A DNA stretch of 64,000 nt from an uncultured Candidatus Binatia bacterium (GCA_958296235.1 OY282457.1:4149338-4213337), one strand, 5' to 3'; shown: positions 24,559-33,503, counted from the first letter of the stretch. Notes: generated from the letters alone by a model not told the origin. A program made the numbers and translations.

Positions 24559-26238
24559 ATGCCGACCGGAAAAACAGAGAAACGTATGCGATGGCACATC
24601 TGGGTTTTGCTGGTGTTGGCGGGGCTTATTGGCACGAGCCGCGCTGTCAGGGCCGCAGAACACCAGGCGAGGCCTTCCGCCCGAGAGGTGTTGGTGATCC
24701 GCTGTTTAATTTGCCACGCGCCGCAAGAAGAGGATGGCAAGCTTGACGCGATTGAAGCCCAGCGGAAGTCGCCCGAAGGCTGGAGCATGACGCTCAGCCG
24801 TATGGTCCGCACTCATGGAGTCGAATTACCGGACGGAGATGCCCGCATTCTTGTCAAATATCTGAGCGATCACTACGGCTTGGCTCCCAAAGAAGTCGAG
24901 CCCTACCGTTTTATTCTCGAACAGCGCAATACCCGAACCACCCAGGACGTGCCCAAACCCCTCCAGTCCGGCTGTATCCAGTGTCATACCTATGCGCGGA
25001 TTGCTTTGCAGCGCCGGACTCAGGATTCGTGGGAGCGGCTGCCAGATGCCAAGGTCGCGCTTATGGCAAATATCGGCAGCGAGACCGCCTCTGCCGGCCA
25101 GTTGAAGGATTATTGGTTTGATGACGCAAAGAACAGCGCGATTCCCCATCTGATCAAGCGCCAGCCGTTTGAGACCGAAGCCTGGACAGCCTGGCAGGCT
25201 GTCAAAAAGCCAAGCTATGCTGGCACCTGGCTGGTGGTTGGTCACGACCCCGGACGTGGTGGAGTCTACACCGGCCAACTCCTCCTGACCGCGGGGGAAG
25301 ACGATCAGTATACGGGCGAGTTTTCCTATACGTTTGCTGACGGCTCTCGGATGGACGGCTCCACAACCGGGACGATCTACACCGGCTTCCAGTGGCGCGG
25401 CGTTGCCCAGGCCAAGGAGGACGGACCGGACGGTCGGGAGATGCGGCAGCGCGAGATTTTCTTTGCCTCCGAAGACGGGAACACCGTTTCCGGTCGGCGT
25501 CTCCTGACCAACTTCGGCGACCTGGGCATGGACGAAACCTGGTATCGCCGCCGGGGGGGCGCGCGGCTGTTGACGGTCAGCCCGGCCATGCTCCAGGCCG
25601 GCTCGCCTCAAACAGTAAAACTTTTCGGGATGGGTTTCTCCGGGGAGATGCTGTCAGCCGATAAATTTTCCTTTGGTGAGGGCGTGGGCGTGTTGTCTCT
25701 GCGGCTCGATGGCAACCGGACGATAGTGGCGGAAGTCTTAGCCAAGGCGGGTGGGCCAGAAGGGCCGCGTACCGTCTCCATTACCGGGGTTGCAGGAACG
25801 GGGCAGGTCGCGGTGTATGAGGCGGTCGATTATATCCGCATCACTCCAGAACGAGGCTTTGCTCGTCCCGGTGGTATTCGGACGCCGAAAATTTTCCAGC
25901 AGTACGAGGTGGTGGGCTATGCGAACGGCCCGGACAACGCCAAGGGCACGGACGACGACGTCAAGCTGGGACGGGTCGGTCCGGTCACCTGGAATCTGGA
26001 AGAATATGTGAAACGTCCGAACGACGACGATATTCAGTATGTCGGTGCGGTCGACCAAACCGGCCTGTTTCATCCCAACGAGGACGGGCCGAATCCGAAG
26101 CGACACCTGATGGAAGGCAATGTGGGCGATGTCTGGGTGGAAGCCTGGTATACGCCCGAGGGCGCGAAACGGCCCATGGGGGCGCGCGCCCACTTACTGG
26201 TGATGCCGGCCAAATTTATCTTTCCACCGATTGAATAG
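24559..26238 (+). CDS. qhpA: QHNDH alpha subunit 1 (diheme cytochrome c)
   Basis: 559-residue periplasmic subunit of quinohemoprotein amine dehydrogenase. After a signal peptide (about 12-32) the N-terminal diheme domain has CLICH (C49-H53) and CIQCH (C139-H143). Three further beta domains follow, with NYAG/SYAGTW-type starts (YAGTWLVVGHDPGRGG) and a C-terminal part ending GARAHLLVMPAKF. The hemes take electrons from the tryptophylquinone of the gamma subunit and pass them to soluble carriers. ATG 24559 follows a GGAGGAGAGGA ribosome site. A second, clearly homologous copy is at 31440. It heads the A-D-C-B operon. Confidence 0.92.
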   Translation: MPTGKTEKRMRWHIWVLLVLAGLIGTSRAVRAAEHQARPSAREVLVIRCLICHAPQEEDGKLDAIEAQRKSPEGWSMTLSRMVRTHGVELPDGDARILVKYLSDHYGLAPKEVEPYRFILEQRNTRTTQDVPKPLQSGCIQCHTYARIALQRRTQDSWERLPDAKVALMANIGSETASAGQLKDYWFDDAKNSAIPHLIKRQPFETEAWTAWQAVKKPSYAGTWLVVGHDPGRGGVYTGQLLLTAGEDDQYTGEFSYTFADGSRMDGSTTGTIYTGFQWRGVAQAKEDGPDGREMRQREIFFASEDGNTVSGRRLLTNFGDLGMDETWYRRRGGARLLTVSPAMLQAGSPQTVKLFGMGFSGEMLSADKFSFGEGVGVLSLRLDGNRTIVAEVLAKAGGPEGPRTVSITGVAGTGQVAVYEAVDYIRITPERGFARPGGIRTPKIFQQYEVVGYANGPDNAKGTDDDVKLGRVGPVTWNLEEYVKRPNDDDIQYVGAVDQTGLFHPNEDGPNPKRHLMEGNVGDVWVEAWYTPEGAKRPMGARAHLLVMPAKFIFPPIE

Positions 26239-26268
26239 CATGCTACAGACCGTGTGAGGTACGGCGAT

Positions 26269-27732
26269 ATGGAATTACACTTCCGCGCGGAAAACGCTCA
26301 CGCCATAACGCAGGACAATCAGAACATTCTGGTTGCGGCCAAGAGTATGTCCATGTTTGTCATGGACCCGGTTTCACGCGCCGTCCTGGAGTATGCGCAG
26401 GCGCATCCGCACTCGACCCAAGAGGAAGTGGCCGCCAGCCTGGCCGCGCACTTCCCGCTTGAGGAAATAACCGAGACGATCCAGGAGTTTATCGCTTTAG
26501 AGATTCTGCAAACCCAGGAGCGGGCCATTTCGTCCGCCCCCCTGCCGGCGCTCGATGTTGAACATTTTCCGGTGAGTTCGCTGGTCGTCAACGTGGCCAA
26601 TAAGTGCAACCTCCACTGCACCTACTGCTATGAGCCCGAGGGCGCGAAATACGGCCCCGCGCCAGTCCAGATGGACTGGGAGACCGCACGGGCCAGTGTC
26701 GATTTTCTGTTTCAGAAGTCCGGCGCCAGCAAAGAGGTCAATCTGATTTTCTTTGGCGGTGAGGCCCTGCTGAACTTCAAGCTCATGCGTCGGGTCGTCG
26801 CCTATGCCGAAGAAAAGGCCCAGGCCGAGGACAAGGTCGTCGACTTTTCGCTGACGACCAATGGGACGCTGTTGACCGACGAGGTGATTGATTTTTTTCA
26901 GGCCCATCGTTTTGGCGTGACCATCAGCATCGACGGCCCCAAAGACCTGCACGACAAACGGCGCATTTTTCTTACCAAGCGGGGCGAACAAAAAGGCTCC
27001 TACGATCTGTTACGGCCCCGCCTGGAACGCCTGCTGGAGCGCTACACGGTCAGACCGGTGGTCGCACGGGTCACGGTCACAAAAGACGCCATCGATGTCG
27101 TGCGCACCTACGAGCATCTGACCCAGCTCGGTTTTTTTGAAGTCGGCTTCTCGCCGGTCACCGCCCAGGCCGAGACCGACTACGGTTTGGAGCCGGCGGA
27201 TTTACGCGAGTTGCTGCGGCAGTTTCGCGAGCTCGGCGCGGTATACGTCGAGCGGGCGCTCAACCGGCAGTACACCGGGTTCTCGAATTTGAGTACCTTG
27301 CTGACGGACATTCACCTGGGAACAAACAAACTCTTTCCGTGTGGGGCCGGGCTGGGTCTGTTGGATGTGGATGGCAACGGTGACGTGTATTTATGCCACC
27401 GTTTTCCGGGCACAGAGGAACATCAATACGGCAATGTCAAAGACGGCATTGAATACGACCGTCTGAACACCTTTATCAATAGTGCCCATCTGGGCAATAA
27501 GCCGGTGTGTCAAACCTGCTGGATTCGGGGCCTGTGTGGCGGCGGGTGCTATCACGAAGCCATGACCGAGTTTGGGGATACGACGCTGCCGAATCTGCAC
27601 TACTGCGATTTCCTGCGGGAATGGACAGAATACGGCATCGGCGTGTATATGCAGTTGCAAGCGCAAACTCCTGGGTTTGTCGAGCAGTATGTGCTACGCG
27701 GGCGTGGAGACGCCCCAAAAGAATTGACCTGA
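26269..27732 (+). CDS. qhpD: QhpD: radical SAM peptide cyclase with SPASM domain
   Basis: 487 residues. Residues 1-100 form a peptide-recognition-like region; the radical SAM motif CNLHCTYC has C113, C117 and C120. The FFGGEALL and SLTTNGT strands follow. The SPASM region has Cys clusters near 357-375 (FPCGAGLGL, VYLCHRF) and 418-431 (CQTCWIRGLCGGGC). QhpD forms the intrapeptide Cys-to-Asp/Glu thioether bonds in the QHNDH gamma subunit before its export. The natural substrates here would be both gamma subunits, as this is the only such gene in the window. ATG 26269 is preferred over GTG 26254; GAGG lies about ten bases before it. It sits between qhpA1 and qhpC1. Confidence 0.92.
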   Translation: MELHFRAENAHAITQDNQNILVAAKSMSMFVMDPVSRAVLEYAQAHPHSTQEEVAASLAAHFPLEEITETIQEFIALEILQTQERAISSAPLPALDVEHFPVSSLVVNVANKCNLHCTYCYEPEGAKYGPAPVQMDWETARASVDFLFQKSGASKEVNLIFFGGEALLNFKLMRRVVAYAEEKAQAEDKVVDFSLTTNGTLLTDEVIDFFQAHRFGVTISIDGPKDLHDKRRIFLTKRGEQKGSYDLLRPRLERLLERYTVRPVVARVTVTKDAIDVVRTYEHLTQLGFFEVGFSPVTAQAETDYGLEPADLRELLRQFRELGAVYVERALNRQYTGFSNLSTLLTDIHLGTNKLFPCGAGLGLLDVDGNGDVYLCHRFPGTEEHQYGNVKDGIEYDRLNTFINSAHLGNKPVCQTCWIRGLCGGGCYHEAMTEFGDTTLPNLHYCDFLREWTEYGIGVYMQLQAQTPGFVEQYVLRGRGDAPKELT

Positions 27733-27755
27733 AAGGCAGGCAGGGAGAGCGTGGT

Positions 27756-28103
27756 ATGAAACACCTCAAGGCAGCGAACTCCAAGGCCCGGGCCGTCACC
27801 GCCAGTGTGGCGCAAGCGACGAGTAGCCCCATTGAGGAAGACGTCGTCGGGATGGCCCAACCCATTGGCTGCACGACGATTTTTAATCCGGGCTGGGAGG
27901 CCAATCCGTGGGGTGGGGCCAGCAGCATGTGCGCCCCCATGGAAGCCGACCTGTTGAGCTGTGCGAATCTGTGCTGGTGGCCGGCTCAGGTGCCGGACAG
28001 CCTCCAGAACGCCCCCGAGTGGGCGAAAGGCTGCTCAGGCATGAACCAGGAAGACTGGCGTAACCTCGACGTTGTCTTCCCCAAAACCGACACGTCCGGC
28101 TAA
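27756..28103 (+). CDS. qhpC: QHNDH gamma subunit 1 (tryptophylquinone-bearing peptide)
   Basis: 115 residues: a 32-residue leader (MKHLKAAN start, ending EEDVVG) and a mature part from MAQPIGC. All modification sites are present at the known spacing: Cys39-Glu48, Cys59-Asp65 and Cys73-Asp81 for thioethers, and Cys69-Trp75 for cysteine tryptophylquinone, with CWWPA at the quinone Trp. The offset to characterised mature numbering is a constant 32. The mature chain has a fifth Cys (Cys93) with Glu99/Asp100 after it, unlike the four-Cys sequences I know. GGGAG precedes the ATG. It has no Sec signal; export would be by QhpF. Confidence 0.93.
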   Translation: MKHLKAANSKARAVTASVAQATSSPIEEDVVGMAQPIGCTTIFNPGWEANPWGGASSMCAPMEADLLSCANLCWWPAQVPDSLQNAPEWAKGCSGMNQEDWRNLDVVFPKTDTSG

Positions 28104-28132
28104 GCAACAGCAGCCGGCTGAAGGAGCGGGTG

Positions 28133-29224
28133 GTGCACGGGAAAAACGGGTCGTTGCTGGCGGGCGCGCTCTTTGTGTTCGGGCTGCTGGCCCTGCCGCA
28201 GACGACATGGGCCAAGTGGTATCTCCTGGCCAGTACGCATCCCAATAACCTGGTTGTCGTCGATACCGAAACAGACACGGTGGTCAAAGACATTGCCCTT
28301 GAGGGTCGCGGGCCGGCGCTCTATATCGCGCCAAACCCGGCCCAGCCGCAGTTTGCCTATGTCGTGAACAATCTGGCCAAAAGCGTCGCCATGGTCGACC
28401 TGGACGAGGGCAAGCAGGTCAAAAGCTTTGACCTGTCGAGCGATAATGAACTCGTGCGCACTATGGCGATAGACGTGAATATGCAGGGCACGCGGCTGTT
28501 CGTGCACGAAATGCCGATTCAGCAAGACCAGGGTCGCTATACGGCCCAGGACAACCGGATACGGGTCATTGACCTGGAGACCAATGAGACGCTGACCACG
28601 TTTCCCGCGCCCCGCCAGGTGATGGGCCTGGCCTCTTCACAAGACGGCAACCGCCTGTATCTGTTCAGCGTCGGGCAAGACATTTTTGTGCATAGTACGG
28701 AAGACGGCGCGCTGCTCGATACCATTCCGCTGGCAAACCGCAACATCAGCGGCATTGCCAGAACCGACGGCCTGCCGCTCGGCGGGACTTACCAGGAAAG
28801 CGGCCACCTCGTCTCTTTTGGGACCTTCACCACCGATTCCATTACCAACCAGGTGACGCTCGGCATTGGGTCGCTCGACCTCACCCAGGCAGACCCGGAA
28901 CTGAAAATCGTTGAATTGCAGCCTTTTGTTGAAGGCGATTATGTGCTCACGGGGGCGCTGTCGGCGCATACGAACAAGGCCTACTTTGCGTACAACAGTT
29001 TGTGGAAAGTTGACCCGAAAACCCGCCACATCGAGAAAAAGGTGTCGCTGTCCAATACCTATTTTGCGCCGCTCATTCACCCCGAGGGCAAGAAGGTCTA
29101 CTGCGGCAGCAACTGGCACGATGTCGCGGTCTACGACGCCGAATCCCTGGACCTGATTACCAAGGTCCCCCTGGGCCACTCGCAGACCGGAGGGGTGAGC
29201 GTCCTGCGGTTTGTGAATCGTTAG
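28133..29224 (+). CDS. qhpB: QHNDH beta subunit 1 (seven-bladed propeller)
   Basis: About 363 residues. A signal peptide (LLAGALFVFGLLALPQTTWA) precedes AKWYLLAS, followed by YVTN-like beta-propeller repeats (NLVVVDTETDTVVKDI, MVDLDEGKQVKSFDL, IRVIDLETNETLTTF, VAVYDAESLDLITKV). In QHNDH this propeller holds the gamma subunit and contributes to the active site. GTG 28133 is chosen because AAGGAG is six bases upstream; GTG 28130 is the alternative. The gene follows qhpC1 by 29 bases and its stop is nine bases before the nitroreductase ATG. Confidence 0.9.
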   Translation: MHGKNGSLLAGALFVFGLLALPQTTWAKWYLLASTHPNNLVVVDTETDTVVKDIALEGRGPALYIAPNPAQPQFAYVVNNLAKSVAMVDLDEGKQVKSFDLSSDNELVRTMAIDVNMQGTRLFVHEMPIQQDQGRYTAQDNRIRVIDLETNETLTTFPAPRQVMGLASSQDGNRLYLFSVGQDIFVHSTEDGALLDTIPLANRNISGIARTDGLPLGGTYQESGHLVSFGTFTTDSITNQVTLGIGSLDLTQADPELKIVELQPFVEGDYVLTGALSAHTNKAYFAYNSLWKVDPKTRHIEKKVSLSNTYFAPLIHPEGKKVYCGSNWHDVAVYDAESLDLITKVPLGHSQTGGVSVLRFVNR

Positions 29225-29232
29225 TGGGCTGC

Positions 29233-29865
29233 ATGTCTTGGACAACGCTCACCCGCCGGCATATACTCCAGGGTCTCGGCGCCACCGCCCTCCTCGGTCA
29301 GGCGTACAGTCTGGCTCATGCCGTTGAAAACGGCGATACCGCCGGCTTCGCTTCGGTCGTAAAACGCCGCCGCATGATCCGCAAGTATGCGGACAGGCCG
29401 GTTTCTGAAGAAGAGGTCAGAACGCTGCTGCGCTACGCAGTGCGCGCGCCCAGCGCGGGCAATCTCCAGCCGTGGGAGTTTATTCTGGTGCGCGACCCCG
29501 GGGTCCGGGCCGAACTCGCGCAGGCGGCGATGAATCAGAACTCGGTTGCCACCGCGCCGCTTATCATTGCCACCTGTGCCGATATCCAGCGCATGGGCGA
29601 GAAATATGGCACGCGCGGGGCTTTTTACAGTTTGGTGGATACTGCGTTTGCCTCATTGCTGATTTTGTTGGGCGCAACCGAGCAAGGGCTCGGGGCCTGT
29701 TTTGTTGGCGCGTACAATCCCGAAGAAGTCGCCAGGACATTGCAACTGCCCAGCTACGTCCGTCCGGTCGGACTCATCACCCTCGGCTATCCCGCAGAAA
29801 AACCGCGCAAACCGACGAATAAAAAAATCCCGCTTGAGAATCTGATCCACGAGAATACGTGGTAG
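29233..29865 (+). CDS. Exported nitroreductase-family flavoprotein (Tat-type leader)
   Basis: 210 residues. The leader TLTRRHILQGLGATALLG has the twin-arginine pattern (RRxIL) and a hydrophobic stretch ending near AHA. The mature part is a nitroreductase domain: KRRRMIRKYADRPVSEEEV, ARSAGNLQPWEFILV-type FMN motif (RAPSAGNLQPWEF), and GLGACFVGAYNPEEV...VGLITLGYP. Nitroreductases bind FMN; a folded-cofactor enzyme exported by Tat fits. Its position as last gene of the first qhp operon suggests a periplasmic role linked to amine oxidation, but the reaction is unknown. ATG 29233 has no strong ribosome site; an upstream GTG at 29224 shares the last base of qhpB1. Confidence 0.82.
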   Translation: MSWTTLTRRHILQGLGATALLGQAYSLAHAVENGDTAGFASVVKRRRMIRKYADRPVSEEEVRTLLRYAVRAPSAGNLQPWEFILVRDPGVRAELAQAAMNQNSVATAPLIIATCADIQRMGEKYGTRGAFYSLVDTAFASLLILLGATEQGLGACFVGAYNPEEVARTLQLPSYVRPVGLITLGYPAEKPRKPTNKKIPLENLIHENTW

Positions 29866-29945
29866 GCGCGGGAATTGCGCCACCTGGCAAAAGCTTGCGA
29901 CTGAATTCGATTCTTGCGAGCGGTTCATGGCTCTTGTGAGCCGGC

Positions 29946-31280
29946 TCAGACGGATGACGAAAAGAGGGCAGGTTGCCGGTCCACTTGTCCACGGGAGAGG
30001 TGTGGAGGAATTTTTCCGTTATCGGGGTCAAGCCTTGCAAGCTGTGGCACGGCCCGAACAGCCAGCTTGTAATACTCCTGGTCTATTTCGATTCCAATGC
30101 TGCGATAACCTACCGCGCAGGCTGCTGCTACCGTCGCCCCCCCACCCATAAAAGGGTCAAGGACGGTCCCTTCCCCTAAGGGCAGAGAGGCGCGAACGAT
30201 CTGCCGCATGAACGCCTGCGGTTTCAAGGATGGGTGAGGGGCGATTTCTCGCTCTACCCCCCTGGTCGGAGCGCTTTTGATGACATCCCCAAAAGGCTGC
30301 TCCTCTGATACACGCCGCAAGCCGCCCGTCTGCCATTCCCGAAGATTATCCTGCACCCGGCCCTGACAGGGCTTTCTAAAGAGTCCCCAGGGTTCCCAAC
30401 AGGAGCGAGGCATGACGGTGACGTTCGCAAATTCTTTATGGGCATTTTTGGGCCTGTCACCGCCCCGGAGCGTTTGTACGAGGCGGATAATCTCCCCTCT
30501 TTTCTCGAAGCCGGCCTCATCCAGAGCAGCATAGACGAGATGGGAGAGAAGGGGGTTGGTTGCAATGAACACATGTCCGCCGGGGACGAGAACGCGCTGA
30601 ATTCTTACTGCCCACTGTGCAAAGAATTGCTGTAAGGACTTTCTCTCCTCCTGCGTCAGAACAGTGAAGCGAGGCAGCGGGCTCCGGGTATAGCCATCAA
30701 GTGTTGGCGGTATGCGCCAGATGCCACCCCGCCCACGCCGGAGTTTTTGCTTTTCCTTGGATGTGTATTCTTTCAGACCGTAGGGCGGGTCAGTGACGAC
30801 AGCATGAATGCTATCAGGGGCGCGGTGTTCCAGCCAGTCAAAACAGTCGGCCTGAATGAGTTCATAGGGTTCCTTTTGAGGCCGCTCTCTGGGCTGTTTC
30901 TTTTGAGGAGTTCGCTGCGCTGTATTATCGGAGGTCCGAGCAGTAGCGGGAGAAGCATAGTCTCCAAACGTTTCTCGGAGGAGGGCGGGAGCGTCTTCAG
31001 GATGATGATGGAGGATCTGCCTCACGTCATCGGGGAGGTCTCCTGCAAGAACCCTAAGCGGCCCTGGGTCAATCTTCAGAGCCCGCGCTATCGACTCGAT
31101 AATGCCCTTTGAGGGTTTCGCTTTGCCTCGCTCCAGGCGAGAAAGATAGCCTTTTGTGACCTGGAGGGTCCTGGCCAGGTCCGACAGCGAGCGGCCTGTT
31201 GCCTGACGCTCTTCACGCAGCCACTGTCCAAACGCAGGGCTCTCTTCTGGCTCGATTCGTTGACTCTGCTGGGCACTCAT
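29946..31280 (-). CDS. Solitary DNA methyltransferase fused to N-terminal XRE HTH
   Basis: 444 residues. Residues about 15-72 form an XRE helix-turn-helix (LREERQATGRSLSDLARTLQ, TKGYLSRLERGKAKPS). After a polar linker, an amino-methyltransferase domain has motif IV DPPY (164-167) before motif I FMGGG (377-381), the beta-class order that methylates N4-cytosine or N6-adenine. The target-recognition region lies between. No restriction enzyme gene is adjacent. An upstream perfect palindrome probably serves as operator for its own HTH. ATG 31280 with GGGGG before it is chosen over an upstream TTG. The gene separates the two qhp structural sets and runs against them. Confidence 0.88.
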   Translation of the reverse strand: MSAQQSQRIEPEESPAFGQWLREERQATGRSLSDLARTLQVTKGYLSRLERGKAKPSKGIIESIARALKIDPGPLRVLAGDLPDDVRQILHHHPEDAPALLRETFGDYASPATARTSDNTAQRTPQKKQPRERPQKEPYELIQADCFDWLEHRAPDSIHAVVTDPPYGLKEYTSKEKQKLRRGRGGIWRIPPTLDGYTRSPLPRFTVLTQEERKSLQQFFAQWAVRIQRVLVPGGHVFIATNPLLSHLVYAALDEAGFEKRGEIIRLVQTLRGGDRPKNAHKEFANVTVMPRSCWEPWGLFRKPCQGRVQDNLREWQTGGLRRVSEEQPFGDVIKSAPTRGVEREIAPHPSLKPQAFMRQIVRASLPLGEGTVLDPFMGGGATVAAACAVGYRSIGIEIDQEYYKLAVRAVPQLARLDPDNGKIPPHLSRGQVDRQPALFSSSV

Positions 31281-31297
31281 GGCCCCCAATTTAGAAG

Positions 31298-31318
31298 GGT
31301 TTACTCAAGAAGTAAACC
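31298..31318. promoter_or_regulatory. Palindromic operator upstream of the HTH-methyltransferase
   Basis: Perfect 8-bp arms GGTTTACT and AGTAAACC flank a 5-bp centre (CAAGA). It lies 18 bases upstream of the methyltransferase ATG (minus strand) and about 34 bases before the -35 box of the divergent qhpA2 promoter. XRE-type domains bind such dyads, so autoregulation is likely and an effect on qhpA2 is possible. Confidence 0.6.
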
Positions 31319-31351
31319 TTTTTCCCGCCCACCGATATTGAGCCTTATCTG

Positions 31352-31379
31352 TTGACATGAATTTTGAGTGGCCTATAGG
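31352..31379 (+). promoter_or_regulatory. Sigma-70-type promoter for qhpA2
   Basis: A perfect TTGACA (31352-31357) is followed after 16 bp by TATAGG (31374-31379). Transcription would start near 31386, about 55 bases before the qhpA2 ATG. The layout resembles the promoter of qhpA1. Confidence 0.55.
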
Positions 31380-31439
31380 TGCTGAGAGGTTTCAGACACC
31401 CGCAGGTGTGAACGCATAACCGGAACGGGGGGAGCGATC

Positions 31440-33089
31440 ATGAATACCGTATGGAGGAGACGCCGTTTGTTGCTGGGCAAACTCAGCGGACTCGTCTTGG
31501 GCCTCACGTTCTGTTTTGCGGGACAACTCGCCTGGAGCCAGGAGATGACCGGGCCGGCCCTGCTGGAGACGCGCTGCTCGGGTTGTCACCCTCCTCATGA
31601 AGAAGGGGGCAAGCTGGACTCGATCGAACACCAGCGCAAGACTCCCGAAGCCTGGGAGATGACCATCTATCGCATGTTGCGTACTCACGGGGCGAATCTG
31701 GAAGCGGGTGAGGCCCGTATCCTGATCAAATACCTGAGCGACCGCTACGGCCTGGCGCCGTCGGAAGTCAAACCTTTTCGGTATGCCTTGGAGAAACGCA
31801 ATAATACGATAGAGCGACACGTTCCCAAGGAAGTGAAGGGCACCTGTGTGGCCTGCCACTCCTATGCGCGGATCGCTTTGCAGCGCCGCACGCCCGAGCT
31901 GTGGGGGCGTCTGCCGGACCTGACCGCGGCCTTGCTGCCGAATATCGAAAACCAGGTCGCCTCAACCGGTCTGCTGGGCGACTTCTGGTACACGCTGGTG
32001 CGGAAAGAGAGCGTCCCCTATCTGACGCAGACCTACCCGTTTGACTCAGCCGCCTGGAAGCAGTGGCAGGCCAAACCCAAACCGAACTACGCCGGAGTGT
32101 GGAATGTGGTCGGTCACGACCCTGGAAAGGGTGGGGCCTACACCGGCCGTATGACGCTCAGCGCATCGGGAAACGATGGCTATGAGGGCCAGCTCGTTTA
32201 CGATTTTGCCGATGGGTCGAATATGACCGGGACAACCACTGTGACGATATATACCGGCTTCCAGTGGCGGGGTGTGGCCGAGGTCGATGAGGGCAAGACC
32301 CACAAAGAAATCTTTTTTGCCAATGAGGACGGAACAGTGATCAGCGGCCGGCGTTTGCTGACGCTTGTTGGCGATCTGGGTATGGAGGAAACCCTGTACC
32401 GGAATACTGGCCAGGCCCGGTTTTTGGCCGTCAGCCCAACCGCGCTCACAGTGGGCGCGCGCGCCACGCTCAGGCTGTTTGGCATGAATCTCCCTGAGAG
32501 TCTGGATGCGGCTTCAGTTTCCCTGGGACCGGGCGTGACGGTCCAGTCCCTGCGGCGCGTTGACGCGGATACGGTCATGGCCGAGGTGGTTGTGGGGAAA
32601 AAGGCAAAAGTGGGCGCGCGCCAGGCGCGGATTCGGGGAGTTGCCGGGGAGCGTCCGTTGGCTGTCTACGAGACAGTTGACTATATCCGTCTCTCGCCGG
32701 AACAGGCGTTCTCCCGGCCCGGCGGTGTTCGTACCCCAAAGATTTTTCAACAGTTTGAGGCGGTCGGGTATGCCAACGGGCCGGACGGGCGAAAGGGGAC
32801 GGACGACGATGTGAAGCTGGGGCGGGTCGGTCCGGTGACGTGGAAACTGAACGAGTATGTGAAGCGCGTCAACGATGACGATGTACGCTTTGTCGGCGCC
32901 CTGAACGCCCACGGTCTTTTTACGCCGGCCGAGGACGGTCCAAATCCGAAACGCCACTTGTCACAGGGCAATGTCGGTGACGTCTGGGTAGAGGCCTGGT
33001 ATCAGCCGCAAGGCGCCCGTCGGCCCATGGGCGCGCGCGCCCACCTGCTGGTGATGCCGGCAAAGTATAATTTTCAACCGATTGAGTAG
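31440..33089 (+). CDS. qhpA: QHNDH alpha subunit 2 (diheme cytochrome c)
   Basis: 549 residues, homologous over its whole length to the subunit at 24559. Basic n-region (RRRR) and signal peptide to about residue 33; heme sites CSGCH (C46-H50) and CVACH (C136-H140); the NYAGVWNVVGHDPGKGG start of the beta domains; C-terminal MGARAHLLVMPAKYNF. Differences from copy 1 are spread through the protein, so the duplication is old or one copy was acquired separately. It begins a second structural operon (A, C, unknown, B) without its own radical SAM gene. Confidence 0.92.
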   Translation: MNTVWRRRRLLLGKLSGLVLGLTFCFAGQLAWSQEMTGPALLETRCSGCHPPHEEGGKLDSIEHQRKTPEAWEMTIYRMLRTHGANLEAGEARILIKYLSDRYGLAPSEVKPFRYALEKRNNTIERHVPKEVKGTCVACHSYARIALQRRTPELWGRLPDLTAALLPNIENQVASTGLLGDFWYTLVRKESVPYLTQTYPFDSAAWKQWQAKPKPNYAGVWNVVGHDPGKGGAYTGRMTLSASGNDGYEGQLVYDFADGSNMTGTTTVTIYTGFQWRGVAEVDEGKTHKEIFFANEDGTVISGRRLLTLVGDLGMEETLYRNTGQARFLAVSPTALTVGARATLRLFGMNLPESLDAASVSLGPGVTVQSLRRVDADTVMAEVVVGKKAKVGARQARIRGVAGERPLAVYETVDYIRLSPEQAFSRPGGVRTPKIFQQFEAVGYANGPDGRKGTDDDVKLGRVGPVTWKLNEYVKRVNDDDVRFVGALNAHGLFTPAEDGPNPKRHLSQGNVGDVWVEAWYQPQGARRPMGARAHLLVMPAKYNFQPIE

Positions 33090-33167
33090 GGATCGGACCA
33101 ACCCTGGCGTTGGAGCGGATGGTATGCTACGAGGCCAGAAGGGAACGGTCAGTCCAAGGAGGGCGTT

Positions 33168-33503
33168 ATGAAACATCTCAAGGCCGCGAACCATAAAGCG
33201 GAGAGAGTCGAAACCGCCCCGTCCGTCGCAAAACGGCAGGTTCAGGAAGACGTGCTGGGCATGGCTCAGCCGATGGGATGCACGACGATTTTTAACCCCG
33301 GCTGGGAGGCCAATCCCTGGGGCGGCACCGCGGGCATGTGCGCGCCAATGGAGGCCGACCTGCTCGGCTGCGCTAATGTGTGCTGGTGGCCGGCTCAAGT
33401 GCCTGATAGCCTGCAAAACTACCCTGAATGGGCGAGTGCCTGCTCGGGGGCCAACGCCGAGGACTGGCGCAGCCTGGAGCTGGTCTTCCCCGAGAAGAAA
33501 TAG
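33168..33503 (+). CDS. qhpC: QHNDH gamma subunit 2 (tryptophylquinone-bearing peptide)
   Basis: 111 residues. The leader shares its first eight residues (MKHLKAAN) with copy 1 and ends QEDVLG; the mature chain starts MAQPMGC. Modification residues are complete: Cys38-Glu47, Cys58-Asp64, Cys72-Asp80 and the cofactor pair Cys68-Trp74. The extra Cys (Cys92, with Glu98/Asp99) is also conserved. A GGAGGGCGTT ribosome site precedes the ATG. Because leader and core match copy 1 closely, the single QhpD, QhpE, QhpF and QhpG set can be expected to process both. Confidence 0.93.
   Translation: MKHLKAANHKAERVETAPSVAKRQVQEDVLGMAQPMGCTTIFNPGWEANPWGGTAGMCAPMEADLLGCANVCWWPAQVPDSLQNYPEWASACSGANAEDWRSLELVFPEKK

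Noticed and set aside
29864-29885. Hairpin GGCGC...GCGCC at the end of the first qhp operon as terminator
   Set aside because: The stem has a bulge and no T-run; it may be chance in GC-rich DNA.
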